Source: JAQVUB01 sp033809415
GTDB lineage: Bacteria; Verrucomicrobiota; Lentisphaeria; Oligosphaerales; Oligosphaeraceae
Direction: 5' to 3'
Length of the DNA stretch: 12,548 nucleotides
Assembly (NCBI GenBank): GCA_033809415.1
Contig: JAPXLT010000123.1
Span: 1-12,548 of the forward strand
Made by a program: the position numbers and the translations under genes. Positions 1-6,299 of this stretch are shown in pieces. The notes under the pieces are model-generated. The model was not told the origin of the DNA. It ran no database searches and saw only the letters and a list, made by a program, of their open reading frames with translations. Within the stretch, counting starts at the first letter, position 1. The number at the start of each line of letters is the position of its first letter.

Positions 1-50
1 TGAAAAAGTAAAGCCGACCTTGTCACGCAAGAATTTTGGCAGAGCAGGCT

Positions 51-170
51 CATCCGTCAAAGCAGCGACCCTACAAAATTTTCCGAGTTTTCCGTGCTTT
101 CCGTGGACAAAAAATGGGTTGTGGGCGGCAGCCCACGCCAAGCCTTTTCGTGTGGTTCGTGGTTAAAAAA
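51..170 (-). repeat. Dispersed intergenic repeat block (CCACGGAAAGCACGG plus ACCACGAA modules)
   Basis: Read on the minus strand, this block has two modules. The first, 145-170, runs TTTTTTAACCACGAACC and on to CACGAAAA and is identical over 26 bases to 2901-2926. The second, 68-114, contains GTCCACGGAAAGCACGGAAA and matches 10315-10361 at 45 of 47 bases. It continues into GCTGCTTTGACGGATG (51-66), which matches 2952-2967 with one difference. Between the modules is a small perfect hairpin, GTGGGC-GGCA-GCCCAC (121-136). No reading frame here looks protein-coding. The origin and function of the repeat are unknown. Confidence 0.85.
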
Positions 171-228
171 TAAAAAATAATGGCACGAAAGTTTAGTGGT
201 TATTTTGTACACTTGCTGAAAAGGTCTT

Positions 229-258
229 TTGACGATATATTTTATTCTTTACCATAGT
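229..258 (+). promoter_or_regulatory. Possible sigma-70-type promoter for the first operon
   Basis: TTGACG (229-234) is followed after 18 bases by CATAGT (253-258), which matches the sigma-70 consensus at 5/6 and 4/6 positions. It lies just after the repeat block and 24 bases before the first start codon. The predicted transcript start falls very close to the AAGGAG ribosome-binding site (265-270), so the leader would be unusually short. It is a weak candidate. Confidence 0.3.
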
Positions 259-282
259 CTGGATAAGGAGTGCGATAAATTG

Positions 283-957
283 ATGAAAAAACGTTTTATA
301 CTGCTGATTTTTATCTTATTTGCCTTTACTCTTGTTGCGGCGGAGTTTTCCTGTATGTTTTCACCTGGCGACTGGCGCAAGGAGGACTGGGTGATGGTGA
401 AGAGTCCGCGATGGGATTACCGTGGCGTCTGGGAACAGGAAGCCGATCATATCTGGAACAAGGTGCCTGCGGATGCTACAGAAGCGGAGATGCTAAGCAA
501 ACGCGCCGGCGAGACGTATACTTCCATGCTCTGGAAGGAAAAGATATCCGCCAATAAGAAAGTTGTTATTTCTGCGGAAATGTCCTTTGACTATCAGATG
601 GCGCCATTGTTGGTGATTGCCCCGGAATACGGCCAGAGTGCGGATGCTTATCCGGAGTATCGCCAGCATTGGGAGATTGTGTTGTATGACAAGGGCATCA
701 ATGTTTGGCATCACCAATACGCCGATGGCAAGCCGTCCTGGTATCTGGCCGCCTCCCTGAAAGCAGCTTTTCCCAAAAAAGAAAAGGTGACTCTGACTGT
801 CAGCATCAATTTTTCAGGGCGAGTCCCGCAGATGGTGATCAGTGCCAATGACAATACCTTCAGCTATGCCGAACTGCAACTGCCGCGGAATTTCTTTGTC
901 GGCCTGACTGCTTGCGAAGGAGTCAACCGCTTCTGGAATTTTTCGGTAAAATATTAA
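283..957 (+). CDS. Secreted hypothetical protein, probable beta-sandwich (ConA-like) fold
   Basis: This 224-residue protein starts MKKRFILLIF and has a classic signal peptide: a positive N-terminus, a hydrophobic core and an AA|E-type cleavage site near residue 21. Export to the periplasm or outside is likely. The ATG at 283 is preferred because AAGGAG lies 12 bases upstream and the signal peptide begins there; a TTG at 229 would add 18 unlikely residues. The mature part is rich in W, Y and alternating beta-type segments (for example KKVVISAEMSFDYQM and KVTLTVSINF) and ends HSVKY-like in a short strand (NFSVKY). This recalls concanavalin-A-like or DUF1080-type sugar-binding sandwiches, but I see no catalytic motif. 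It is 19 bases upstream of the GDT1-like gene, so probably the first gene of that transcript. The function is not recognised. Confidence 0.8.
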   Translation: MKKRFILLIFILFAFTLVAAEFSCMFSPGDWRKEDWVMVKSPRWDYRGVWEQEADHIWNKVPADATEAEMLSKRAGETYTSMLWKEKISANKKVVISAEMSFDYQMAPLLVIAPEYGQSADAYPEYRQHWEIVLYDKGINVWHHQYADGKPSWYLAASLKAAFPKKEKVTLTVSINFSGRVPQMVISANDNTFSYAELQLPRNFFVGLTACEGVNRFWNFSVKY

Positions 958-976
958 TTGATAAAAAGGATGTTTG

Positions 977-1279
977 ATGATGGACTGGAAGACCTTGCTG
1001 GTTTCGTTTGGCGTTGTGTTTCTGGCTGAGTTGGGCGATAAGACCCAGCTGACTGCCCTGGCTCTTAGTTGCGGACGCAAAGGCACCTGCATTTCTGTGT
1101 TTGTAGGTTCCAGCCTGGCTCTGATGTGCACTTCCGCCATAGCTGTCTTTGCTGGGGGATTACTGGCCAAGTATATTCCGCAGAAGTATCTGCTCTTTAG
1201 CTCCGCTGTTTTGTTTATTGTGTTAGGCGTTGTCATGCTTGCCACCCTGTTCTGGAAATCCGGTCATACACCCGCTTGA
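977..1279 (+). CDS. Half-size GDT1/TMEM165 (UPF0016) family cation transporter
   Basis: This 100-residue, very hydrophobic protein has about three membrane segments. Near the N-terminus, residues 18-23 read E-L-G-D-K-T, the signature of the UPF0016/GDT1 family. Known members move Mn2+ or Ca2+ across membranes, and the acidic motif lines the ion path. Most full-length members carry two copies of this unit with one motif each; this one carries a single unit and would need to form a homodimer or pair with another half. No second half lies in the window. The start is the first ATG of an ATG-ATG pair (977 or 980), with AAAAAGGA ending 6 bases before 977. It follows the secreted-protein gene by 19 bases and precedes the permease by 10, suggesting co-transcription. 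Family assignment is confident; the ion is inferred. Confidence 0.88.
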   Translation: MMDWKTLLVSFGVVFLAELGDKTQLTALALSCGRKGTCISVFVGSSLALMCTSAIAVFAGGLLAKYIPQKYLLFSSAVLFIVLGVVMLATLFWKSGHTPA

Positions 1280-1289
1280 TTCGTTGGAG

Positions 1290-2882
1290 ATGCCGGTGTT
1301 ATTGCGCATCAATCCCATTACCCGGAAACGGTGGCAGCGCTTCCGCAGGATGCGCCGGGCCTGGTTTTCCTTCTGGCTGTTACTGTTGATCTACGGACTT
1401 AGCCTGGTTGCAGAATTGCTTTGCAACAACAATCCCCTGCTGCTGGTCTGGCAGGGACGTGTTTTTTTCCCCTTCTGCAAATTTTATCCTGAAGACACCT
1501 TCACCGGAAATGGTCGGGCCACCCGACCGGATTACCGGCAATTGTCGCAACAGCCAGACTTCCAGCAGTCCGCATGGATTCTTTGGGCGCCGATAGTTAA
1601 TGATCCGTACCGAAGCGTGCCCGTCGCGGAACTCGAACAACATCTTCGCGTTTTCTGCCGTCTGACGGCCATTCCCAAAGTAGCCGGCATCAGCATCAAT
1701 CAGGACTTTCAAGTGATCCGGGCGGTTGGTCTGAAAACGTTTGGTGACGGTAAAGAACCAGACTGGCGAGGGAAAAAATTGCATGAGCTATGGGAAATTC
1801 CGGTGCAATTGCAAAAAGCGCTCGAGGCGCGTTTAGACGGAAAGGAAGCGCAACCGCAACTGGAAGTTGTCTGTGCCGGGAAACAGGGCTTGCCGTCCCT
1901 GCGCTTCGTTTTGCTTCCATCCCAGAAAGGCGCCAGGCGCAGTGTTCGGATCACTTTGCGGGAACCTGAATCCGGAGCCAACCAATTGCTGCGTTGGACT
2001 TTTGCCAAGGGAGAAGACATACCCCGCCAAAGGCGCAAAGAATTTGCGGCGTTGCCCCGAGAGCTGCGTCAGCAGATTCTGGCTCAGGTACATGCCTGTG
2101 CGCGCCATGAAAACCCGCCGGAACAGGAAGTTTTCCTCGATGGGCGTCCGATGAAGTTAAGCAGTGAACTTGAGCAGGTGCGCTTTCCTTTCCGCCCAAC
2201 ACCAGGACACTGGTTAGGGCTGGATGATGCTGGGCGGGATGTCTTTGCTCGGATTCTCTATGGATTGCGCACCTCGCTGAGTTTTGGCCTGATCTTAGTC
2301 TTCTGCGCCATGGCGGCCGGCAGCGTAATCGGCATGTTGCAGGGATACTTAGGGGGCTGGGTCGATATCACTACCCAGCGACTAATCGAAATTTGGAGCG
2401 CACTACCCTTTCTTTACATCATGATCCTGATGGGGTCCATCTATGGTCCCAGTTTCAAATTGCTGATTTTTTGCTATGCTATCTTTAACTGGATCGGAAT
2501 TTCCTATTATATGCGGGCGGAGATGTTACGCCTGCGCCGCCAGCCTTTTGTCGAGGCGGCCCGTTGCCTGGGGTTGCCGGGCTGGAAAATTGCCTTGCGG
2601 CACATTCTACCCAATAGCCTTGTTCCTTTGATTACATTTTTTCCCTTCAGCTTAGTTGGAGCGATCGGCTCCTTGGCAGCCCTGGATTACCTGGGATTTG
2701 GCCTGCCACCGCCTACTCCCAGCCTGGGACAATTGCTGCAGCAAGCGCAGAATCAGCGCTGGGCCTGGTGGTTGACCCTTTATCCATCCTTGACCCTGTT
2801 TGTCATTATGCTGCTGGGAGTCTTCATCGGAGAAGGCCTCCGCAATGCCTTTGATCCTAGACGTCAAAACCGACTGCAATAA
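1290..2882 (+). CDS. YejE-type ABC transporter permease with enlarged extracytoplasmic domain
   Basis: This 530-residue inner-membrane permease is of the oligopeptide/microcin C class. The N-terminus (INPITRKRWQRFRRMRR, then a membrane helix near residues 24-42 ending GLSLVAELL and NNNPLLL) follows the YejE pattern. The C-terminal permease domain starts at GLDDAGRDVFARILYG (about 310-325). It carries the EAA-loop VEAARCLGLPGWKIALRHILPN (about 421-442, the contact with the ATPase) and about five helices. Typical YejE is near 340 residues; here roughly 190 extra residues, rich in charged and beta-type sequence, lie between helix 1 and the permease core. ATG 1290 has GGAG directly against it; GTG 1296, six bases after GGAG, fits better and would remove two residues. 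Partner genes (yejA, yejB, yejF types) are absent from the window, so the substrate is unknown. Confidence 0.85.
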   Translation: MPVLLRINPITRKRWQRFRRMRRAWFSFWLLLLIYGLSLVAELLCNNNPLLLVWQGRVFFPFCKFYPEDTFTGNGRATRPDYRQLSQQPDFQQSAWILWAPIVNDPYRSVPVAELEQHLRVFCRLTAIPKVAGISINQDFQVIRAVGLKTFGDGKEPDWRGKKLHELWEIPVQLQKALEARLDGKEAQPQLEVVCAGKQGLPSLRFVLLPSQKGARRSVRITLREPESGANQLLRWTFAKGEDIPRQRRKEFAALPRELRQQILAQVHACARHENPPEQEVFLDGRPMKLSSELEQVRFPFRPTPGHWLGLDDAGRDVFARILYGLRTSLSFGLILVFCAMAAGSVIGMLQGYLGGWVDITTQRLIEIWSALPFLYIMILMGSIYGPSFKLLIFCYAIFNWIGISYYMRAEMLRLRRQPFVEAARCLGLPGWKIALRHILPNSLVPLITFFPFSLVGAIGSLAALDYLGFGLPPPTPSLGQLLQQAQNQRWAWWLTLYPSLTLFVIMLLGVFIGEGLRNAFDPRRQNRLQ

Positions 2883-2978
2883 ATTAGGGTGCAGGGGGCG
2901 TTTTTTAACCACGAACCACACGAAAAGCCACGAAAATTTTTTATAGGGGTTGCTGCTTTGGCGGATGGAATGGTGTGC

Positions 2979-3014
2979 GGTTTAAAAAGTGGCGCAACCG
3001 TCCCGGTTGTGATT
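2979..3014 (+). repeat. 36-bp hairpin module, copy 1 (REP-like)
   Basis: This module begins GGTTTAAAAAGTGGCGCAAC and contains CAACCG-TCC-CGGTTG, a 6-bp stem that can extend to 8 with one wobble pair. The reverse complement of 8083-8118 matches it at 35 of 36 bases. It resembles REP-type palindromes in size and structure, but no RAYT transposase is in the window. Confidence 0.85.
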
Positions 3015-3050
3015 CCCATTTGCCGATCCATGCCCGAACTGTCGTGGGTG

Positions 3051-3127
3051 TCCTGTCCCCTGCACCCTGCACCCTGTCCCCTGCACCCTGTCCCCCGCAC
3101 CCCGCACCCCGCACCCCGCACCCCGCA
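3051..3127 (+). repeat. Tandem heptamer tract (CCCTGCA / CCCCGCA), 11 units
   Basis: Eleven consecutive 7-base units cover 3051-3127. The earlier units are CCCTGCA or CCCTGTC (the first is TCCTGTC), and the last five (3093-3127) are identical CCCCGCA. The tract ends eight bases before the ATG of the AsmA-like gene. The identity of the last five units suggests recent expansion by slippage. Confidence 0.92.
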
Positions 3128-3135
3128 CCTCACCT

Positions 3136-4560
3136 ATGATGCCATCTGTTAAAAAGAAAATTACGATATTTTTATTGCTGATTTTTGTGTTGGCAATAGT
3201 CGTGTCAAGCGTCTTGTTTTATCTGTTGGCACCAAAAGTATTACGTTCCTGGTGCCGCAAGCATGGTATTGAATATCAATATGCCACATGCCATTTTCGC
3301 CTGCCGGGGACACTGGCCTTGTCCGAATTCCAGTTGCGGAAAAACGGCAAATTCTCCTTTTCCGCTGAACGTTTGCAATGGGATGGCAGTCTATCGAGCT
3401 GCCTTTTTGGACGGTGGAATGCGGAGACATTCCAAGTGCATAATGCCGCCCTCGAGATATCTCAAACGCAACATACGGGAAAAGTGCAACTGTCAGAAAT
3501 GACTATGCAGTTGCGGGATGTCGCCATGGGAAGCAAAGCCAGCGGATTCTTCGAGGCGGCAGTCGGCGAAATCCATTTGCAAAAGGATGGCATCCTGACA
3601 GGCGGAACACTGCAAGTCAAAACATTTTTCCAAGTTTCCAAAGAGTGCCTCTTCGACCTTTTACAAGGGCAAATCGCGCTTTCTGACACAAGCTTGACTC
3701 GAAGGGGGCAAACGATCAGAAACATTTCCGGTACAGCAGATTATGCATTGCGGCAGAATGCTGCTGATTCTTGGCAGATCATCCCCGGCGCGGTCGAAGA
3801 TGCTCCCCTGAATCATATACAGGTGCGTGTGTCCGACCGTGAAGTGATAAATGTGCTTGTCAAGAGCGGCTCTTGGAAGAAGGACTCCGGCCAACAGGAG
3901 GCAAGCCTTGAACTGACGTCCACCTGCATCGACAGCGATCCGTTCCTGGCCTTGCTTTCCCCGACAGTTTATATCTGGGCAAGCGGACGCTTGAAATACT
4001 TGCAGCTTGATCTGCAAAGCCGAGGCATAGATACAGAAAGCCTGTTGCAGAATCTCGAGGGCAGTGTCGCTCTCGATATTGAACAATTGCATCTGAAAAA
4101 CAGTCCTTTTATCGAAATTTTCAGCCGCCAGACGGCACTTGACCTGCCGAAATATCTCCGCTTTGAAAGAGGCTCCGCCATCCTGAAGATTGCCAATCAG
4201 ACCTGCCAGGTGATGACGACAACCCCGTTTCGGGGGAAACATCCGGTGATCGAAGCCAATGGGACAGTCGCTTTTGATGGCACCCTGCAACTCGCACTCG
4301 ATTTGGGCTTTTCACAAGAAGTGGAAGCATTGCTGAAGACAAAACGCTATTTTCGTCCCTTTGCAACGATCTGCCGCCGGAAGGACGACTACCTGATACT
4401 ACCTGGCAGCTTGACACTTACCGGAACGCTGGATAATCCCTCGGTTGATCTGACAGACCTGCTGACAGCCTCCGCCAAAGCCGGTCTGCAAAATCTGTTT
4501 GAAGATGCCGCCGGGCGGATCGGAATACGCTTGCAACGTTACAATAAAGAGACAAAATAA
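3136..4560 (+). CDS. AsmA-like membrane-anchored envelope protein
   Basis: This 474-residue protein has an N-terminal signal anchor (about residues 9-31, ITIFLLLIFVLAIVVSSVLF). A long, beta-rich extracytoplasmic part follows, made of alternating strand-like segments. The C-terminal region (about 335-450) has features of the AsmA/TamB/DUF748 group: ANGTVAFDGTLQLALDLGF, then LTLTGTLDNPSVDLTDLL, followed by a short amphipathic tail. That group includes proteins of outer-membrane assembly and lipid transport between membranes. At 474 residues it is short for an AsmA protein. The start is ATG 3136 or 3139; upstream is only the C-rich heptamer tract, with no purine-rich ribosome-binding site, which is odd. 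The SGNH hydrolase gene starts 11 bases downstream, so the two are probably co-transcribed. Family assignment is moderately sure; the exact role is inferred. Confidence 0.72.
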   Translation: MMPSVKKKITIFLLLIFVLAIVVSSVLFYLLAPKVLRSWCRKHGIEYQYATCHFRLPGTLALSEFQLRKNGKFSFSAERLQWDGSLSSCLFGRWNAETFQVHNAALEISQTQHTGKVQLSEMTMQLRDVAMGSKASGFFEAAVGEIHLQKDGILTGGTLQVKTFFQVSKECLFDLLQGQIALSDTSLTRRGQTIRNISGTADYALRQNAADSWQIIPGAVEDAPLNHIQVRVSDREVINVLVKSGSWKKDSGQQEASLELTSTCIDSDPFLALLSPTVYIWASGRLKYLQLDLQSRGIDTESLLQNLEGSVALDIEQLHLKNSPFIEIFSRQTALDLPKYLRFERGSAILKIANQTCQVMTTTPFRGKHPVIEANGTVAFDGTLQLALDLGFSQEVEALLKTKRYFRPFATICRRKDDYLILPGSLTLTGTLDNPSVDLTDLLTASAKAGLQNLFEDAAGRIGIRLQRYNKETK

Positions 4561-4571
4561 GGGAACCAAAC

Positions 4572-5408
4572 ATGAAAATTCTTACGATTGGAAACAGCTT
4601 CACCGATAGTTTGACTGCGTATTTCCCGCAGACTGTGCATTCGATCAATGGCCAGTTGCAACTTGGCCGCGCCAGCTTCGGGGGGTGTGAATTACGACGA
4701 CACTGGAGCTATGTCACTGCCGAGGAAAATGATCCGAGCTGCATCATCTATGGCGGAGGTGGCCGTAAGCTGCGTGATATCCTGAACGGTGAAAGCTGGG
4801 ATGTAGTGACCGTCCAGCAGGCCAGCCATGAAAGTTGGCGGTCGGAATGCTTCGAACCCTATGCAGGCAATCTGATCGAATACGTCCGCCGTCATGCACC
4901 TGGCGCCGAAGTCATCATCCAGCAGACTTGGGCTTATCGTGCGGATCATCCACAACTGCAACCCGGCAGCGAATGGAACATCAACCAGACAGACATGTAT
5001 CAGCGCCTGACGAAAAACTACCGGGAAATGGCAGCGCATCACCAGTGCCGTATGATTCCCACGGGCCATGCGGTGCAGCTTTCCCGTGAAAATGAAGAAA
5101 GCCGCTTTTCCAATTACAGTCCGTCACTGCTGAATACCCTGCGCTGGCCGGATTTGCCGCCCCAGGGAGGCGATGTCGTCGGACAATGCTTCTGGCGGAA
5201 AAATGCAGAGACGGGCGAGCTGGAAATTGTCCGTGATCTGATTCATCTCAATTGCCGCGGGCAATATTTGCAGGCCTGTGTCTGGACCGCTTTCCTCTAT
5301 CAGAAAAACACTTCGGAAATTACCTTTGTCCCCGAGGAACTGTCCAATTCCGACGCCGCATTCCTGCGCAAAATCGCCCAGCAGGTCGTAGATAGCCCCC
5401 ATCTATAA
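4572..5408 (+). CDS. DUF4886-type SGNH/GDSL hydrolase
   Basis: This 278-residue protein opens MKILTIGNSFTDS. The GNS block puts the expected nucleophile at Ser9, and the C-terminal D222-L-I-H225 (followed by LNCRGQYL) supplies the Asp and His of the SGNH triad. An internal VVTVQQASHESW segment matches the block after the second strand. This pattern fits DUF4886, a branch of the SGNH esterase/deacetylase fold found mainly in carbohydrate-degrading gut and environmental bacteria. The substrate is probably an ester on a sugar or polysaccharide, but this is unproven. There is no signal peptide, so the protein is predicted to be cytoplasmic. GGGA lies seven bases before the ATG. It sits 11 bases after the AsmA-like gene and ends just before the large inverted repeat. 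Confidence 0.87.
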   Translation: MKILTIGNSFTDSLTAYFPQTVHSINGQLQLGRASFGGCELRRHWSYVTAEENDPSCIIYGGGGRKLRDILNGESWDVVTVQQASHESWRSECFEPYAGNLIEYVRRHAPGAEVIIQQTWAYRADHPQLQPGSEWNINQTDMYQRLTKNYREMAAHHQCRMIPTGHAVQLSRENEESRFSNYSPSLLNTLRWPDLPPQGGDVVGQCFWRKNAETGELEIVRDLIHLNCRGQYLQACVWTAFLYQKNTSEITFVPEELSNSDAAFLRKIAQQVVDSPHL

Positions 5409-5413
5409 AGGAT

Positions 5414-5475
5414 TTTTTTAACTACGAACCACACGAAAATTTTCGTGTCTGTTCGTGTGGTTCGTTGTTAAAAAA
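5414..5475. terminator. Large inverted repeat between convergent genes; probable bidirectional terminator
   Basis: Left arm 5414-5437 (TTTTTTAACTACGAACC and on) and right arm 5452-5475 are reverse complements with one mismatch in 24 positions, around a 14-base loop. The arms are flanked by T- and A-runs, so a transcript from either side would form a long stem closed by A/U pairs. It lies between two genes that end toward each other (stops at 5408 and 5499). Each arm is a copy of the ACCACGAA repeat module, so the terminator appears to be built from two facing copies of that repeat. Confidence 0.72.
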
Positions 5476-5498
5476 TGGGTTTTGGCTAGCGGACACCA

Positions 5499-6281
5499 TC
5501 AGTTCTCTTCGATTTTCTGCTGCCGGAATGAGGGGTGCAATTGCAGCATCCGTTCACCTCCTGATGGTGTGAATGCCCAGCCAATGCAATGATTTTTAGA
5601 AGTGAAAATCAGTTCTGCCAGTCCAGCGCTTGGATTGAGCAGTGCGGCTTCCAGCTTCGGCATTTCAGGGAAAGCGAAGCTTTCTCCTGCATCGAGCAGA
5701 GCAAAATTCAGCAGGCAGTCGATTTCATGTCGCCAGCCAATGCTGGCCGGGCGTATAACCAGTCGGTCATCCGGCGCATAATATTGCTGACAGAACTCCT
5801 GAAAAGTGGCAGGGCTGTTTTGCAGTGGGCAGTACAGGGGGCCGCCTTCCGAACCAGCAAGAGCCGGTCGGAAGCCATATTCCCCGTAAAGTTTTACCAG
5901 ATGTGGTTTTGACGAAGTACAGAACAAAGCCAGGGGTCCGTCCGCTTGGTGTTGTTGCAGATTTTCATACCACAGGTTCAGCAGATGGCGCCCGATGCCG
6001 CGACGCTGCCAGGCCTCCGCCGTTCGAAAATTGCCAAAATTTCCGATGGCATTTGGATGTTTTCCCCATCCATGCCAGAGTCTGGCCACCTGGGTGTCCA
6101 GATGGCTGGCGAGAAAATAAATATCCGTGCATTCGTTGCTTGCTTTTCCTGCCAGGCGGTATCGCATCATCTGCGAATAGGTCATGTCCGGATTCTCATT
6201 GGCAAGCAGACGGTCAAGCGCCATCGCCGCATCGCTCGGCTTTGCACCGGCATAGAAAGTCTCATAAGTAATTTCATCCAT
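5499..6281 (-). CDS. GNAT-family N-acetyltransferase
   Basis: This 260-residue protein has the acetyl-CoA binding motif A at about residues 87-101 (EAWQRRGIGRHLL, matching Q/R-x-x-G-x-G) and LYGEYGFR at about 131-138, the usual motif B segment of GNAT enzymes. The acetyltransferase domain is about residues 1-145. The remaining 115 or so residues form a second, unassigned part that may be a degenerate second GNAT-like fold or a substrate domain. The acceptor is unknown. AAAGGAG is 12 bases upstream of the ATG and overlaps the stop codon of the GH-like gene (TGA at 6302-6300), so translation of the two genes is probably linked. Co-occurrence suggests a shared substrate, but that is inference. 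Confidence 0.85.
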   Translation of the reverse strand: MDEITYETFYAGAKPSDAAMALDRLLANENPDMTYSQMMRYRLAGKASNECTDIYFLASHLDTQVARLWHGWGKHPNAIGNFGNFRTAEAWQRRGIGRHLLNLWYENLQQHQADGPLALFCTSSKPHLVKLYGEYGFRPALAGSEGGPLYCPLQNSPATFQEFCQQYYAPDDRLVIRPASIGWRHEIDCLLNFALLDAGESFAFPEMPKLEAALLNPSAGLAELIFTSKNHCIGWAFTPSGGERMLQLHPSFRQQKIEEN

Positions 6282-6299
6282 TGCGGTTAAAATCTCCTT

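Larger units (their letters stand above)
2886..3127 (+). repeat. Composite intergenic repeat element, copy 1
   Basis: The order of parts is: AGGGTGCAGGG (2886-2896); the ACCACGAA module (2901-2940); TATAGGGG and GCTGCTTTGGCGGATG (2943-2967); the 36-base hairpin module (2979-3014); CTGTCG and GTCCTGTCC; and a heptamer tract (3051-3127). The opening AGGGTGCAGGG is the exact reverse complement of CCCTGCACCCT in the heptamer tract, so the element has inverted ends. It fills the whole gap between the YejE-type gene and the AsmA-like gene. Parts recur at 51-170, 7984-8171 and 10315-10418. Confidence 0.85.

Noticed and set aside
121..136. GTGGGC-GGCA-GCCCAC hairpin as a terminator of an upstream gene
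   Set aside because: The stem is short with no T-run after it, and no gene end is seen in the first 120 bases.
3051..3127. Tandem repeats as a CRISPR array
   Set aside because: Units are 7 bases with no spacers, and no cas genes are present.
2889..3152. Open frames on both strands through the composite repeat
   Set aside because: They exist because the heptamers and C-rich sequence lack stops; the products are low-complexity (repeated PAP/HPAP or CGVRG strings) with no family resemblance.
5589..6290. Plus-strand open frames opposite the GNAT gene
   Set aside because: The minus-strand frame has clear GNAT motifs and coding character; the opposite frames show no recognisable domain.
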